A DNA stretch of 64,000 nucleotides from Trebonia sp963774945 (GTDB lineage: Bacteria > Actinomycetota > Actinomycetes > Streptosporangiales > Streptosporangiaceae), in the NCBI GenBank assembly GCA_963774945.1, contig CAVZHA010000007.1:620001-684000 (forward strand), written 5' to 3'. Positions 1 to 9,936 of the stretch are shown one piece after another. Below the pieces are notes generated by a model. That model saw only the letters and a list, made by a program, of their open reading frames with translations. It made no database searches and had not been told where the DNA came from. The position numbers were made by a program, and so were the translations under genes. Numbering within the stretch: position 1 is the first letter of the stretch; each line of letters opens with the position of its first letter.

Positions 1-1839
1 CCCGGGGACCGGGCCGATGGCGGCCCGGCCCGGGCACCGGACCGATGCAGCGCCTGGTCCAGCCAGGCCGGGTTACACGCCGCCGGCCACCGGCCCGCGG
101 CCGTCCTTCCAGCCCGGCAGCGGTGCGGCCGGCCGCCGCGCCGGCCAGCCGCGCCGGGCGGCCGCCCGACCGCGCGCCGACTGGGGCGAGCGGACGGAGC
201 GAATCGACCGAGTCAACGCAGCCGGCTACCCGGAGCCTCGCGTCGAGCAGCCGCAGCCAGGCACCCGGCCGTCCGGCCGGGTCGGCCGCCGGACCGGCAT
301 CCGGACCCGTTCGGCGCCGGGCCGTCGGCGCGCCGTCCGCGGCCCGGCCGCGGCGACGGATCGACAGTTCGACGGGCATCGACAGTTCCAGAGGCGACGG
401 CGGGCGGCTCGACAGCCCGGACTGGCGAACGCCGGACCGCCGAGACCAAGGTCGTGGCGGCAACCGCGATTCCGGTCGGGCCAGCGGTGGCTGGCCCGCG
501 GCCGGCCGGGGCGGCCAGCCCGGCGCCGACCGGACGGGCGACCGTCCCGGCGCCGACGACCCGCTGACCAGCACCGCGTACTCACGCGCGTCGGCGAGCG
601 ACTCGGACGGCCGTTCCTACCGGGTGGCCGCGCGCCGTTCGCAGGCCCAGGCCAAGCTGACCGAGCAGACGCAGATCTTCAGCGCGCCGACCGGCTACCC
701 GTCGGACCAGCAGCGGACCGGGCCGTACGAGTCCGGCCTGACCGGCGAGTACCCGGCGCGGCAGTACGACACCGGGGCGCCGACCGCACCCGCCGCCGCG
801 CGCGGCGGGCAGTACCAGGCCGGCGCCACCGGCGAGTACCCGGCCAGCCAGCACCGCGCGACCGGTGTGTCCGGGGTGAACGGCAAGTCCGCGGCCGACC
901 AGTACCGGACCGGCGAGTACCCGGCCGGCGACTACCGGACCAGCCAGTACCAGACCGGGGAGTACCAGACCGGCGAGTACGGCCAGTACCGGCCCGACCC
1001 GCAGCCGCTCGGCCGCCCGCTACCCGGGCTACTCCGGCAGCCAGCCGAGCCCGTCCGGGCAGTTGGGCTCGTCGGCCAGCTCGAGCCAGCCGGTCCAGCC
1101 GACTCGGCGCGGACTCCAGGGCCCGGGCGGCCCCGGCGCGGCCGGCGCGCCCGGCGGATCGAGCGCTCCGAGCGGGCCGAACGGATTCGGCGGGCATCCG
1201 GCCGGCAACACCGGCCGCGCCAGCCTGCCGAACGCGGTCGGCGCGCCCTCCGGGCAGTACCCCGCGCAGCAGCCCCGGCACCGGCAGCCGCGCCCGCAGC
1301 CTCAGCTATCGCAGCCTCAGCTATCGCAGCCCCAGCTGTCCCAGTCTCAGGCACCGCAGTCCCCGCCATCGCGCCAGCCCGCCCAGCCGCAACTCCCGGC
1401 AGCGGGCGGTCACGGCGTGAACGGCGTGAACGGCCAGAGCGCGAATGGCCAGAGCGTGGGCGGCCAGGGAGCGGCGGGCCACGGCGGCGGCGCATCGGGC
1501 CGGACTCTCCCCGGCCGGCACCGGGCGAATCCCTACGAGTCGGCGGTCACGGGTTCCTATCCCTATCCGGGCCAGCCTTACCCGGCCCGTCCGGGACCGT
1601 CGGCGGCAACCGGTCCGAGCGGCGCCAACCCGCGCCGGACGGCGGACGGTCGCGACGACCGGTACTACCGGCCGGGCCAGGCCCAGGCCGACGGGTATGA
1701 TCCGGGCACCGACGGTCGACGACGGCTACGGCGTCCCCGCGGGACCGCCGCTACTGACCGGTTCGACCGCAAACGCGGTAATTCGCGGGAGTTCCACGAC
1801 CCTCCACAAAGGCTTATGCACCGATGCACGAGCCGGTAG
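1..1839 (+). CDS. Tyr/Pro/Gly/Gln-rich low-complexity protein, 5' end outside window, frame-broken
   Basis: No enzyme family is recognised. Natural-looking composition runs through three frames: to about 290 in the frame of base 2, then about 290-1015, then about 1015-1839, with single-base breaks near 290 and 1015. The middle part has repeats built on TGEYP and YQTGEY, and the last part has PQLSQ repeats and VNG/GQS repeats, all typical of intrinsically disordered actinobacterial proteins. It is rich in Tyr, Gln and Arg, with no membrane segment in the visible part. The N-terminus lies upstream, so a folded domain could be there. It ends 10 bases before the cyclodeaminase start. The low complexity itself makes the exact C-terminus uncertain. 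Confidence 0.5.
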
Positions 1840-1849
1840 CCTCTCGATC

Positions 1850-2462
1850 ATGCGCGACGAGACGATCGGAAGCTTCCTCACCCGCCTTGCTGCCCGCAGC
1901 GCGGCACCTGGCGGTGGCGCCACCGGGGCGCTGCACGCCGCGCAGGCGGCGGCGCTGCTGGCGATGGTCGCCCGGTTCAGCGACGGCCCGCGGTACGACG
2001 CCGAGACCGTCGGCCGGGTCCGCGCCGCAGCGGACGGCCTGGCCGATGAGGCGGTCGATCTCGCGGTGGCCGACGAGGCCGCGTTCGCCAAGGTGGCGGC
2101 CGCCTACCAGCTGCCCCGGCAGACCCCGGAGGAGAAGGAGGCCCGCTCCGCCGCGATCGCCGAGTCAACCGGCGGGCGCGGCCCGCCCGCCGGCCGACCT
2201 GATGGCCGCCGCGGTCCGGCTGATCGGCCTGGCCGAGGAGCTGCTGCCGGTCGCGAACAAGAACGTGATCTCCGACATCGCGGCGGCGTCGGCCGCGATC
2301 ACCGCCGCCGCGATCACCGCGCGGGTGAACATCGAGGCGAACCTGCCCGGGATCAGGGACGAAGAGCTGGCGGCGGAGCTGAAGGCGACCGCCGCGCTCG
2401 CCGACGGGGTGGCCGACCGGGCCGACCGGGTGGTCGTCGCCGTCCGCGAGGAGATCTCGCAG
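1850..2462 (+). CDS. Formiminotetrahydrofolate cyclodeaminase-family protein (frame-broken)
   Basis: It starts MRDETIGSFLTRLAARSAAP followed by GGGATGALHAAQAA, the glycine-rich start of the cyclodeaminase (FTCD_C) fold. A long all-helical Ala-rich domain follows, including NKNVISDIAAASAAI, a typical family segment. Family members convert 5-formimino-THF to 5,10-methenyl-THF and ammonia. The reading frame changes once near 2165-2175, and both halves are clearly family sequence. About 205 residues is the usual size for the stand-alone domain. The last codons run without a stop into the next gene's frame, so it may be translationally coupled to, or even fused with, the FolD-like gene at 2463. 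The substrate remains inferred. Confidence 0.75.
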
Positions 2463-3357
2463 GTGACCATGGAGCTATCCGGCCGCGAGCTGGCGAAGAC
2501 GATCCGCGCCGCGGCCGCCGCCGAAGCGGCCGAGCTCGCCAAGGCGGGCAGGCAGCCACGGCTGGCGGTGGTCACCGCCAACGACGACGGCGGCAGCGCC
2601 GCCTACGTCCGCTCGATCGCCAACGCGGCGGCGCGCGGAGGGCATCGCCTGCGACGTGTCGCGGACCACCACCGCGGCCGGCATCGCCGCCATGCTCGCC
2701 CAGCTCGCCGACGACCCCGAGGTGCACGGCGTCATCCTGCAGACGCCGCTGCCCGACGGCGCGAACCTGGCCGGCCTGGCGACCGCGATCCCGTCCGCCA
2801 AGGACGTCGACGGGGCCAGCCCGGAGTCGCTCGGCAGGCTGGTGGCCGGGCTGCCCGCCTTCGCCCCGGCCACCGCCGAGGCGGTGCTCGCCCTGCTCGA
2901 TCACTACCAGGTCGAGCTGCGCGGCAGGCACGCGGTGGTGGTGGGCCGCTCGGTGGTGGTCGGCAAGCCGGTCGCCCACCTGCTGCTCGACCGGCACGCC
3001 ACCGTCACCATCTGCCATTCGCGGACCGCCGACCTGGCCGCGATCACCCGCCAGGCCGACGTTCTGGTCGCCGCCGTCGGCCGCGCCGGGCTGATCGGCC
3101 CTGGCCACGTCTCCCCCGGCACCACGGTCATCGACGTCGGCACCAATGCCACGCCCGACGGCGGCCTCGCGGGCGACGTTGACCCGGCCGTCGCCGCGAT
3201 CGACGGAGTGGCGCTGACCCCCGTCCCCGGCGGCGTGGGCCCGGTCACCACCGCGCTGCTGCTCCGGCACGTGGTCCGCCGCCGCGGCTTCGGTTCTGAG
3301 CGGTCGCGTGTTACAGCGCAGGAAAATTTCTCGTTTCTCCCGTTTTGCCGGCCATAA
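2463..3357 (+). CDS. FolD-like methylenetetrahydrofolate dehydrogenase lacking the catalytic lysine (frame-broken)
   Basis: FolD interconverts methylene-, methenyl- and formyl-THF. Family signatures are present: the QTPLP substrate loop, KDVDG, the NADP-binding GRSVVVGKPVAHLL, and TPVPGGVGPVT near the end. One break near 2638 joins the first 60 residues to the rest. Start is GTG 2463 or ATG 2469. At the YxxxK cyclohydrolase motif the sequence reads YVRSI, so the key Lys is Ile, and the following Lys two residues on is Asn. Gln of the PLP loop and Asp of DVDG are retained. In known FolD enzymes loss of this Lys abolishes cyclohydrolase while dehydrogenase can remain. Beside a cyclodeaminase that makes methenyl-THF, a dehydrogenase-only role is a sensible inference. 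Confidence 0.85.
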
Positions 3358-3376
3358 TTGAGTAGAAACGAACCCT

Positions 3377-3967
3377 GTGACGGAAGAAACGGGTTACTGG
3401 GACAGTCAGGCGGCCACCTTCGACCACGAGCCCGACCACGGCCTGCTCGATCCCCAGGTCAGGCAGGCGTGGCGGCGGCTGCTGCTGGCGGAGCTGCCGG
3501 CCGCGCCGGCCGCGATCGCCGACCTCGGCTGCGGTACCGGGACGCTGTCGGTGCTGCTGGCGGCGGAGGGGTACGCGGTCACCGGGCTCGACTTCGCACC
3601 GCAGATGATCAGGGCGGCGCGGGCCAAGGCGAGGGCGGCCGGCGTCAGCGCCCGGTTCGAGCTGTCGGACGCCGCCGCGCCGACGCTGCCCGCCGCGAGC
3701 TTCGACGTGGTGCTCGCCCGGCACGTGCTGTGGGCGATGCCCGACACCGGCGACGCGCTCGCGGCCTGGCTCCGGCTGCTGCTCCCGGGCGGCCTGCTGC
3801 TGCTGGTCGAGGGGCGCTGGTCGACCGGCGCCGGGCTGACCGCCCAGGAGGCCGGCCGGGCGGTGCTGCGGCACCGCTCGGACGCGACCATCACCGTCCT
3901 CGGCGACCCCGCCCTGTGGGGCGCCCCGGTCACCGACGAGCGCTACCTGCTCGTCAGCCGCCGTTAG
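3377..3967 (+). CDS. Class I SAM-dependent methyltransferase
   Basis: A 196-residue single-domain protein. Motif I is DLGCGTGTLS (about residues 49-58), followed by the acidic residue of motif II in TGLDFAP, then motif IV-like FDVVLARHVLWAMPD and the hydrophobic post-motif LLPGGLLLLVEGRW. This is a Methyltransf_11/25-type Rossmann fold. The substrate cannot be read from sequence. The start is GTG. The last four bases overlap the 3' end of the convergent amidohydrolase gene. Confidence 0.85.
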   Translation: MTEETGYWDSQAATFDHEPDHGLLDPQVRQAWRRLLLAELPAAPAAIADLGCGTGTLSVLLAAEGYAVTGLDFAPQMIRAARAKARAAGVSARFELSDAAAPTLPAASFDVVLARHVLWAMPDTGDALAAWLRLLLPGGLLLLVEGRWSTGAGLTAQEAGRAVLRHRSDATITVLGDPALWGAPVTDERYLLVSRR

Positions 3968-5468
3968 CGGTCGCGGATCGTCAGGCCCGGACCGGGCGGC
4001 CGGGCCGGGCAGTCGGCGTCGAGCTGACCGTCGCGGACCACGAAGGCGCCGTTGACGAGCACGTGCCGGAGGCCGGACGACGGCCGGGTGGTGTCGGAGT
4101 AGGTGGCCTGGTCGGTGATGGTGGCGGGGTCGAACACCACGATGTCGGCGTCGCTGCCCGCGCCGACCCGCCCCTTGCGCCGCATCGCCGGCACCCGGTC
4201 TTGCAGCAGCGTCGCCGGGTGCAGGCTGCACTTGGCCAGGATCTCGGACAAGCGACCGCCCGCCGTCCCGGCTCGAGCGTGCGGATGGAGCGGGCGTACG
4301 CCCCGGCCGTCCTCGGATGAGTGACCGCGGTGGACGGCAGCGGCCAGCGGTCTGGCTCGGGAGCGACGCCGATCCAGGTCAGCGGCATGGCGTCGCTGGC
4401 GATGACCGACCCCGGGAAGGTCAGGTACCGGTGCAGGACAGCTCGGTCATCGGGGTCGTCGTCGTCCAGCTGCCTGATGATGGCCAGCCCGCCGGGGTCG
4501 ACGGCGCGCAGTTCGGTCAGCCTGGCCGCGGTGGAGACCTGCTCGCCGGTCGGCGCGTAGACGATGGACGCCGGCGTCAGGCCGCGCGCGGCCAGCCGGT
4601 CCGGTGCCAGGAAGGCCGCCCCGATACCGGTCATGCCCGCGCCGTAGGGATAGGCCTCGGTGCTCACCTGCGCTCCCGCCCGCTGGGCGCGCTCGACCAG
4701 CCCGAGCACCCGGTCGGCGTGCCGCCCGGTGGTGCTGTTGAGGTGGCAGTAGTGCATGTGGGCGCCGGTCTCGCCCGCCGCGCGGACGATCTCCTCGGCC
4801 CCGTCGACCGGCCCGTCCGGGGTGACCTCGACCAGGTCACGCGCGTGGGTGAAGGTCGGCACCCGGCCGGCCGCGGCGAGCGCGGCGACCCGCACGTACT
4901 CCTCGGGCGCGGTACCGGGCGCGTACCCGAGCAGCAGGCCGATCCCCAGCGCCCCGTCGGCGACATCGGCCTCAAGCAGGCTCAGGATGCGGCCGATTTC
5001 CGTCGGGGAAGCCGCGCGCTGCCACCGCGGGTTCGCGAGGTTGGCGAACAGTGACTCGGTGCCGCCATCGGGGGTAACGCCGGCCAACACGGCCATCCTG
5101 GCCATCGTCCAGGAGGCGGCGAACCCGTAGTTCAGCGGCCGGCCGGTCACCGCCGCGGCCGCGTAGGCGGTCGCCACCGGGGTGAAGCCCGCCTCGAGCT
5201 CGAGCGCGGTGGTGACCCCGTCCGCAGCCTGAAGCCGCGCGCTGCCCAGGTCATGGGCGTGGCTGTGCAGGTCCACGAAGCCCGCCGTGACCACCTGGTC
5301 GGCCACGTCCAGCTCCAGCCGGCCCGCTGGCAGGCCGATGCCCACCGCCGCCACCCGGTCCCCCGTGATTGCCACGTCGCACACGTCGTCGAGCCCCGAT
5401 TCCGGGTCGATGACCCGGCCACCCCGCAGCACCATGTCATAGGTCGTCACGGTCGGGTCACTACCCAC
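3964..5468 (-). CDS. N-acyl-D-amino-acid deacylase-like amidohydrolase (frame-broken near its C-terminus)
   Basis: A metal-dependent amidohydrolase of the D-aminoacylase/N-acyl-D-glutamate deacylase group, hydrolysing N-acyl D-amino acids by family inference. Visible features are the N-terminal small beta domain (VLRGGRVIDPESGL), the metal-binding LHSHAHD (about residue 69), a second metal region HYCHLNS, the catalytic-type Asp in SDAMP, and the C-terminal MRRKGRVGAGSDADIVVFDP that closes the amidohydrolase beta domain. One frame break lies near 4250, after TLEPG. About 500 residues is normal for the group. It faces the methyltransferase gene tail to tail. The exact N-acyl substrate is unknown. 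Confidence 0.8.
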
Positions 5469-5644
5469 TCCGCAGCCCCGCGGCGGGCGACTTTCCGGCC
5501 GGGATCAGCCGCAGGCCGGGCCGGTTGGCGGATGCCCCAGCCGGTGACCGGCATCTTCTGTCCATCGGGCCGATGTTTTGCCGCCGGCGCCGCCACATAA
5601 TCAGCAAAGCCCGGACTAGTTCAGGAGAAAGGGAGCGCGTAACG

Positions 5645-6598
5645 GTGGAGGTATCCCTCGAAGGCAAGGTCGCGCTGGTGACCGGCGTCGGGCCGAACAT
5701 CGGCAGCGGGGTGGCGCTGGCGCTGGCCAGGTACGGCGCCAAGGTCGCGTGCAACGACGTGTCCAAGGACTCGATCGACGCCTGCATCGCCAGGGTCGAG
5801 CGGAACGGCGGCGAGGCCATGGCCGCCCCCGGCGACGTCACCGACGAGGCAGCCGTCAAGGGCTACATCAACGACGTCCTGGCGAACTGGGGCCGGATCG
5901 ACATCCTGGTCAACAACGCCGCGCTGCTCGGCGGGCGCGGCGTGCTCGACGAGACCGCGGAGGCGTTCCAGCGGGCGGTGACTGGTCTCCGCGATGGGCA
6001 CCTTCCTCAACACCAAGTACGTCGGGCGGGCGATGGCCGAGCGCGGCATCAAGGGCTCGATCGTCTGCGTCTCCTCGTCCAACGGCTGGTCCGGGACCGC
6101 GGGCGTCTGCGCGTACGCGTTCCACAAGGGCGGCGTGAACAACTTCGTCCGGGCCGCCGCGATGGACCTCGCGCCGTACGGCATCCGCGTCAACAGCTAC
6201 ACGCCGACCGCGCCCGAACCCGGACAACCCGGAGCTGCTGGCCGAGCGCGCCGCGCCAGGGCCTCGGCCCGGGCGGGGTGCTGTCCGGGGCGCCCGGCGG
6301 CGGCCTCGGCGGCCCGACCGGCGACGAGGAGTGGCGGCGGCCGACCCGGTACGCCGGGCCGCGGGCGCCGATGGTGCCGATGGGCAGCACCGGCACGCCG
6401 ACCGACATCGGCCACGCGATCGCCTGGCTCTGCTCCGACTACGCGCGGCTGATCACCGGCATCGACCTGGTCGTCGACGGCGGCGCCAGGGCCAGGAACT
6501 TCGCCTACATCCCGGCCGCGCCCGATCAGCTGGCCGGCCCGCTGCCGCTGATCACGCTCGACAGCACCCCGATGCCGGAGGGCTTCGGCCCGTTCTAG
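5645..6598 (+). CDS. Short-chain dehydrogenase/reductase (frame-broken)
   Basis: NAD(P)-dependent oxidoreductase with a classical SDR plan: cofactor loop TGVGPNIGSG at the N-terminus, structural NNAA, catalytic Ser in CVSSSN, and catalytic YAFHK (YxxxK). The C-terminal WLCSDYARLITGIDLVVDGG is the usual last strand. The start is GTG 5645 after a GGGAG-type ribosome site. Frame breaks occur near 5987 and twice near 6215-6245, where an NPDNPELLAERAA-like segment sits in yet another frame. Length is about 318 residues, longer than a 250-residue minimal SDR because of an insert around 6260-6360. The substrate is unknown. Confidence 0.8.
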   Translation: MEVSLEGKVALVTGVGPNIGSGVALALARYGAKVACNDVSKDSIDACIARVERNGGEAMAAPGDVTDEAAVKGYINDVLANWGRIDILVNNAALLGGRGVLDETAEAFQRAVTGLRDGHLPQHQVRRAGDGRARHQGLDRLRLLVQRLVRDRGRLRVRVPQGRREQLRPGRRDGPRAVRHPRQQLHADRARTRTTRSCWPSAPRQGLGPGGVLSGAPGGGLGGPTGDEEWRRPTRYAGPRAPMVPMGSTGTPTDIGHAIAWLCSDYARLITGIDLVVDGGARARNFAYIPAAPDQLAGPLPLITLDSTPMPEGFGPF

Positions 6599-7103
6599 CC
6601 GGACAGCCGGCCTCAGAACGGGCCGGACCGCCGCCGCGTACCGGTGGACCTCGTCGGCGGCGACCGAGCAAGCCGGCCAGCGTGCTCGCCAACTGCGGCG
6701 GCAGGTCAAGGACGACGACCGACTCCTGCTCGGCCGGGTCGGTGCGGGCCACCACCGCCACCACCGGGGCCGCGCTCCTGTTCACCGGCAGGTGCGGGGT
6801 GCCCGGCGGCACGTACAGGAAGTCGCGCGCCCGCAGCACCGTCCGCATGGCCAGGCCCGGGCCGTGCCAGACCTCGACCTCGCCCTCGGCGATGTAGATC
6901 GCGGTCTCGTGCCCGTCGTGCAGATGCGGCGTACCGCGGGTGCCCGGCGGGATCGTCAGCACGTGCAGGCAGAGCGCCTGGCTTCCGGCCGACCCTCGGC
7001 TGACGCCGGTGCTCAGGCTGACACCCTGCTTCCCGTCATAGCCGTCGCTCGTGCGGATGACCACGCAGCCGCCCTCGGTCCCCTGTCGCATCGTCTGTGT
7101 CAC
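6552..7103 (-). CDS. Cupin-domain protein
   Basis: A single small beta-barrel cupin. The metal-binding motif 1 is GTPHLHDGHETAIYIAEGEVEV, split here around HLHDGHE and GEVEV, and motif 2 is PPGTPHLPVN. GTG 7103 is preferred because AAGGGGGAGCAACC immediately precedes it; an ATG 24 bases upstream has no such site. The last roughly 45 codons overlap the end of the SDR gene on the other strand and have unlikely composition, so the true stop may lie near 6650 if a base is missing. The role (isomerase, dioxygenase or sensor) is not readable. Confidence 0.7.
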   Translation of the reverse strand: MTQTMRQGTEGGCVVIRTSDGYDGKQGVSLSTGVSRGSAGSQALCLHVLTIPPGTRGTPHLHDGHETAIYIAEGEVEVWHGPGLAMRTVLRARDFLYVPPGTPHLPVNRSAAPVVAVVARTDPAEQESVVVLDLPPQLASTLAGLLGRRRRGPPVRGGGPARSEAGCPARTGRSPPASGCCRA

Positions 7104-7428
7104 GGTTGCTCCCCCTTGCGAGATCATGAAATAAGGCCTAACTCGGGATACTTCCGATACGGAACTGGCGGCGCACGGTCGAGGGGAACCAGGGCCCGCA
7201 GCGGGGATGCCTATGCCGTGGCGTGAAACAGTGCCGCCGACCAGAAAGCACCGATCGGTCGGCAGCTACGCTACGCCGTACAATTGCATACGCAAAGTCA
7301 CCACCCCGGTCGCTATCCGACTCAAGTGCCGATCGGTGCAACTTTCGCCCCCGCAGTCGCTCCAGTCCCATTATCAGTTCCCCGTTTCGTGTTACCGCAC
7401 ACCTGTTACCAGACTTCTGTTCGAGGGC
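7104..7428. other. Intergenic region between divergent cupin and prim-pol genes
   Basis: No convincing coding sequence is visible on either strand. The region should hold both promoters. It is less GC-rich than its flanks. I see no clear palindrome or strong -35/-10 pair. Confidence 0.4.
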
Positions 7429-8345
7429 ATGACAGTCGATGTGAAGGTCTCAGGCGTGGGTCGCGCCGAACCGGGGCCGCTGTCGTCCGCGCTCGCGGCG
7501 GCCGACGCGGGGTGGCACGTGTTCCCCTGCGCGCCCGGCTCGAAGCGCCCCGCGCTGCGGCAGAACTGGCAGGAGCTCGCCACCACCGACCACGGCCGCA
7601 TCCGCGCCTGGTGGGCGCGCCAGCCGTACAACGTCGGCATCGCCTGCGGCCCGTCCGGCCTGGTCGTCATCGACCTCGACGTCGCCCGCGACCAGCCGGA
7701 GGGACCCGCCCGGCGGGGCCTCGACGGCCCCGCTTCCGGCGTCGACGCGCTCGAGCGGCTGTGCCGGGCCCACCGCCAGCGCTACCCGGCCGGCACCTAC
7801 ACCGTCGCCACCCCGTCCGGGGGAAGCCACCTGTACTTCACCGCGCCCGACGACGCCGGTGCGGAACTCGGCCGGGCGGCTCGGGCCGCTGATCGACGTC
7901 CGCGCCGACGGCGGCTACGTGGTCGGGGACGGCAGCCTGATCGACGGACGCCGGTACGCCGCCCGCGGCGACTTCCTGCCGCTGGCGCTGCCGCTGCCGA
8001 CCTGGCTCGCCGGGCTGCTCGACGAGGAGCCCGCGCTGGCCCGAGATCACCCGGCCGCTGCCGGTCCTCGACCGGACGCAGGGCCGGGCCTACGCCCTCG
8101 CGGCCTTCCGCGAGGAGACCCGCCGGGTGGCCGAGGCGCGGGTCGGGACCAGGAACGACACCCTCAACCGGGCCGCGTTCAGCCTCGGCCAGCTGGTCGC
8201 GGCCGGGCTGATCCCGCCGCTGCCGGTGATGACCGGGCTGGCCGACGCCGCCGCCCGGGCCGGGCTGCCGGCCGACGAGGCCCGGCGGACGATCCGCTCG
8301 GGGCTGGCGGCAGGCGCGCGGAAGCCGCGCCCCTCACCCGTGTGA
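7429..8345 (+). CDS. Bifunctional DNA primase/polymerase N-terminal domain (prim-pol) protein, frame-broken
   Basis: Archaeo-eukaryotic-primase-like prim-pol family protein, which on plasmids and integrative elements primes DNA synthesis. The N-terminal part reads ALAAADAGWHVFPCAPGSKRPAL, followed by the metal-binding VVIDLDVA (DxD) and then TPSGGSHLYF, all family hallmarks. The protein continues through breaks near 7875 and 8045 to RRTIRSGLAAGARKP. About 305 residues is the size of the chromosomal single-domain forms; there is no helicase domain. The start is ATG 7429. Such genes are often linked to mobile elements, but no integrase is visible nearby. Confidence 0.8.
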
Positions 8346-8377
8346 GGAACGCGACTCCGCAAGCCAACCTGCGGCGA

Positions 8378-9250
8378 CTAGCCGATCGACGCGAGCGGCC
8401 GGACGACCTTGTCGCCGAGCAGGGTAACGAACCGGGCCGGGTCCGGCATCGACGGCGCGACCTCGACCAGGCCGACGCCGAGGGCGGCGTACTGCTCCAT
8501 GGCGGACAGGAACTCGCTGACGTCACCCTCGGGATCGACCCGGCCGATGATCGTCTTCTGGATGCTGTCGTAGTCGCGGCCGACCGCGTCGCAGTGCCCG
8601 CGCAGGATGTCGAGCTTGCGCTTGACCTCCTCGGGACTGGTGGAGAACAGGTTGCACGCGTCCGCGTAGGTGGCGACCAGCCGCAGGGTCTTCTTCTCGC
8701 CGCCGCCGCCGATAAGGATCGGCGGGCGGGGCGACTGCAGCGGGCGGGGAACGCAGATCGTCTCCGCGAGCTGGTAGTACTTGCCGTTGTAAGGTCCCTC
8801 GTCGTCGCTCCACATCTGCTCGCAGATCTGGATGGCCTCCTCGAGCCGCTCGAACCGCTCCGCCACCGGCGGGTAGTCAACGCCGAGGGCGCGGTGCTCG
8901 CGCTCGTACCAGGCGGCGCCGATGCCGAGGAACGCCCGGCCCCCCGACAGCACGTCGAGGGTGGTGACGGTCTTGGCCAGCAGGCCCGGGTGCCGGTAGG
9001 TGACGCCGGTGACGAGCAGTCCGAGCCGCAGCTTCTCGGTCTTGGCGGCGACGAAGTTCAGCACCGAGTAGCCCTCGAGCATCGGGTCGTGCGCGTCGGC
9101 GAAGTGCTCCATCTGGAACCAGTGGTCCATCGCGGTGAAGACCGTGCAGCCCGCCTCCTCGGCCGCCACGGCCGTGTCGCCCACCGCCGCCCGCAGCCCG
9201 GCCGGGCCGCCCGGCAGGGTGAAGTTCATGAAGTGAATGCCTACCTGCAT
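8378..9250 (-). CDS. LLM-class F420-dependent oxidoreductase
   Basis: A 290-residue TIM-barrel luciferase-like monooxygenase (bacterial_luciferase family). Typical features are the start VGIHFMNF, TVFTAMDHWFQMEHF, a GLLVTGVTYRHPGLLAKTVTTLDVLSGGRA stretch that forms the central barrel (GRAFLGIGAAW follows), and PPILIGGGGEKKTLRLVATYAD. This subgroup normally uses coenzyme F420 rather than FMN. It lies 19 bases downstream of lspA on the same strand and has an AGGAGAGG ribosome site, so the two are probably co-transcribed. The substrate is unknown. Confidence 0.9.
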   Translation of the reverse strand: MQVGIHFMNFTLPGGPAGLRAAVGDTAVAAEEAGCTVFTAMDHWFQMEHFADAHDPMLEGYSVLNFVAAKTEKLRLGLLVTGVTYRHPGLLAKTVTTLDVLSGGRAFLGIGAAWYEREHRALGVDYPPVAERFERLEEAIQICEQMWSDDEGPYNGKYYQLAETICVPRPLQSPRPPILIGGGGEKKTLRLVATYADACNLFSTSPEEVKRKLDILRGHCDAVGRDYDSIQKTIIGRVDPEGDVSEFLSAMEQYAALGVGLVEVAPSMPDPARFVTLLGDKVVRPLASIG

Positions 9251-9269
9251 GGCCGAAATCCTCTCCTCG

Positions 9270-9788
9270 TCATCTTTTCCGCCGGTTCCACAGCCATCCG
9301 ATGACCGCGATCAGCAGACCGCCGCGCAGCCATAGGTCGGCCAGGTTGAAGGTCGGGCCGTAGAAGGAAACGTGAATCCAGTCGGTCACCGCCCCGTGCA
9401 GCCCGCCCGGCGGGCGGACCACCCGGTCGACCAGATTGCCGAGACCGCCGCCGACCGCCAGCCAGCCGCCGAGCCGCTCGGCCGCGGTGCCGGCCCGCGC
9501 CGCCCAGACCCCGAGCGCGATGATCAGCGCCAGGCTCACCACCGCGACGACCGACTCGTAGCCCGCCCCGATGCCGAAGGCCGCGCCGTGGTTGGCGACC
9601 AACTGCAGCCGGACGATGCCGCCGGGCACCGCGATCCGATGCCCGCCGCGGAGCGCGGACAGCGCCCAGGCCTTGGTCGCCGCGTCAGTGGCGAGGGCCA
9701 GAACCGCGACCGACCAGGCGACGCCCGCCCGGCGGACCCGCGCGGTGTCCCCCGGCTTCGAGTGCCTCGCCCGGCAAACAGATGTCAT
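9270..9788 (-). CDS. lspA: Lipoprotein signal peptidase (signal peptidase II)
   Basis: Aspartic membrane protease that removes signal peptides from prolipoproteins after lipid attachment. Four membrane segments are visible. Family motifs are ANHGAAFG, GGGLGNLVDRV with the first catalytic Asp, and VTDWIHVSFYGPTFNLADLW with the second catalytic Asp. At 172 residues the length is normal. The N-terminal extension of about 20 polar residues before the first membrane segment is common in actinobacteria. It is unusual that the partner gene is an F420 oxidoreductase rather than rluD. Confidence 0.93.
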   Translation of the reverse strand: MTSVCRARHSKPGDTARVRRAGVAWSVAVLALATDAATKAWALSALRGGHRIAVPGGIVRLQLVANHGAAFGIGAGYESVVAVVSLALIIALGVWAARAGTAAERLGGWLAVGGGLGNLVDRVVRPPGGLHGAVTDWIHVSFYGPTFNLADLWLRGGLLIAVIGWLWNRRKR

Positions 9789-9870
9789 GTCACTTAACCC
9801 TACCCCCGGGCCGCGAGTGCGGACGGACCGCGGAAGGACTGCGAATCAGTCAGCTGACGGATGTCTTGCG

Positions 9871-9883
9871 CTGCAAATTGCAG
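9871..9883. promoter_or_regulatory. Perfect 6-bp inverted repeat upstream of the HTH gene
   Basis: CTGCAA-A-TTGCAG is a perfect odd palindrome 54 bases before the ATG of the small DNA-binding protein at 9937. Its position suits an operator, possibly autoregulatory. Role inferred from position only. Confidence 0.35.
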
Positions 9884-9936
9884 CAGTGTTTTCAGTACTG
9901 GATGCACAACACCTACCTCGGCCGAAAGGCGATCTC

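Noticed and set aside
213..1495. Long minus-strand open frames opposite the Tyr/Pro-rich protein
   Set aside because: Arg/Ala/Gly-only composition typical of shadow frames in GC-rich DNA; the plus-strand frames show natural repeats.
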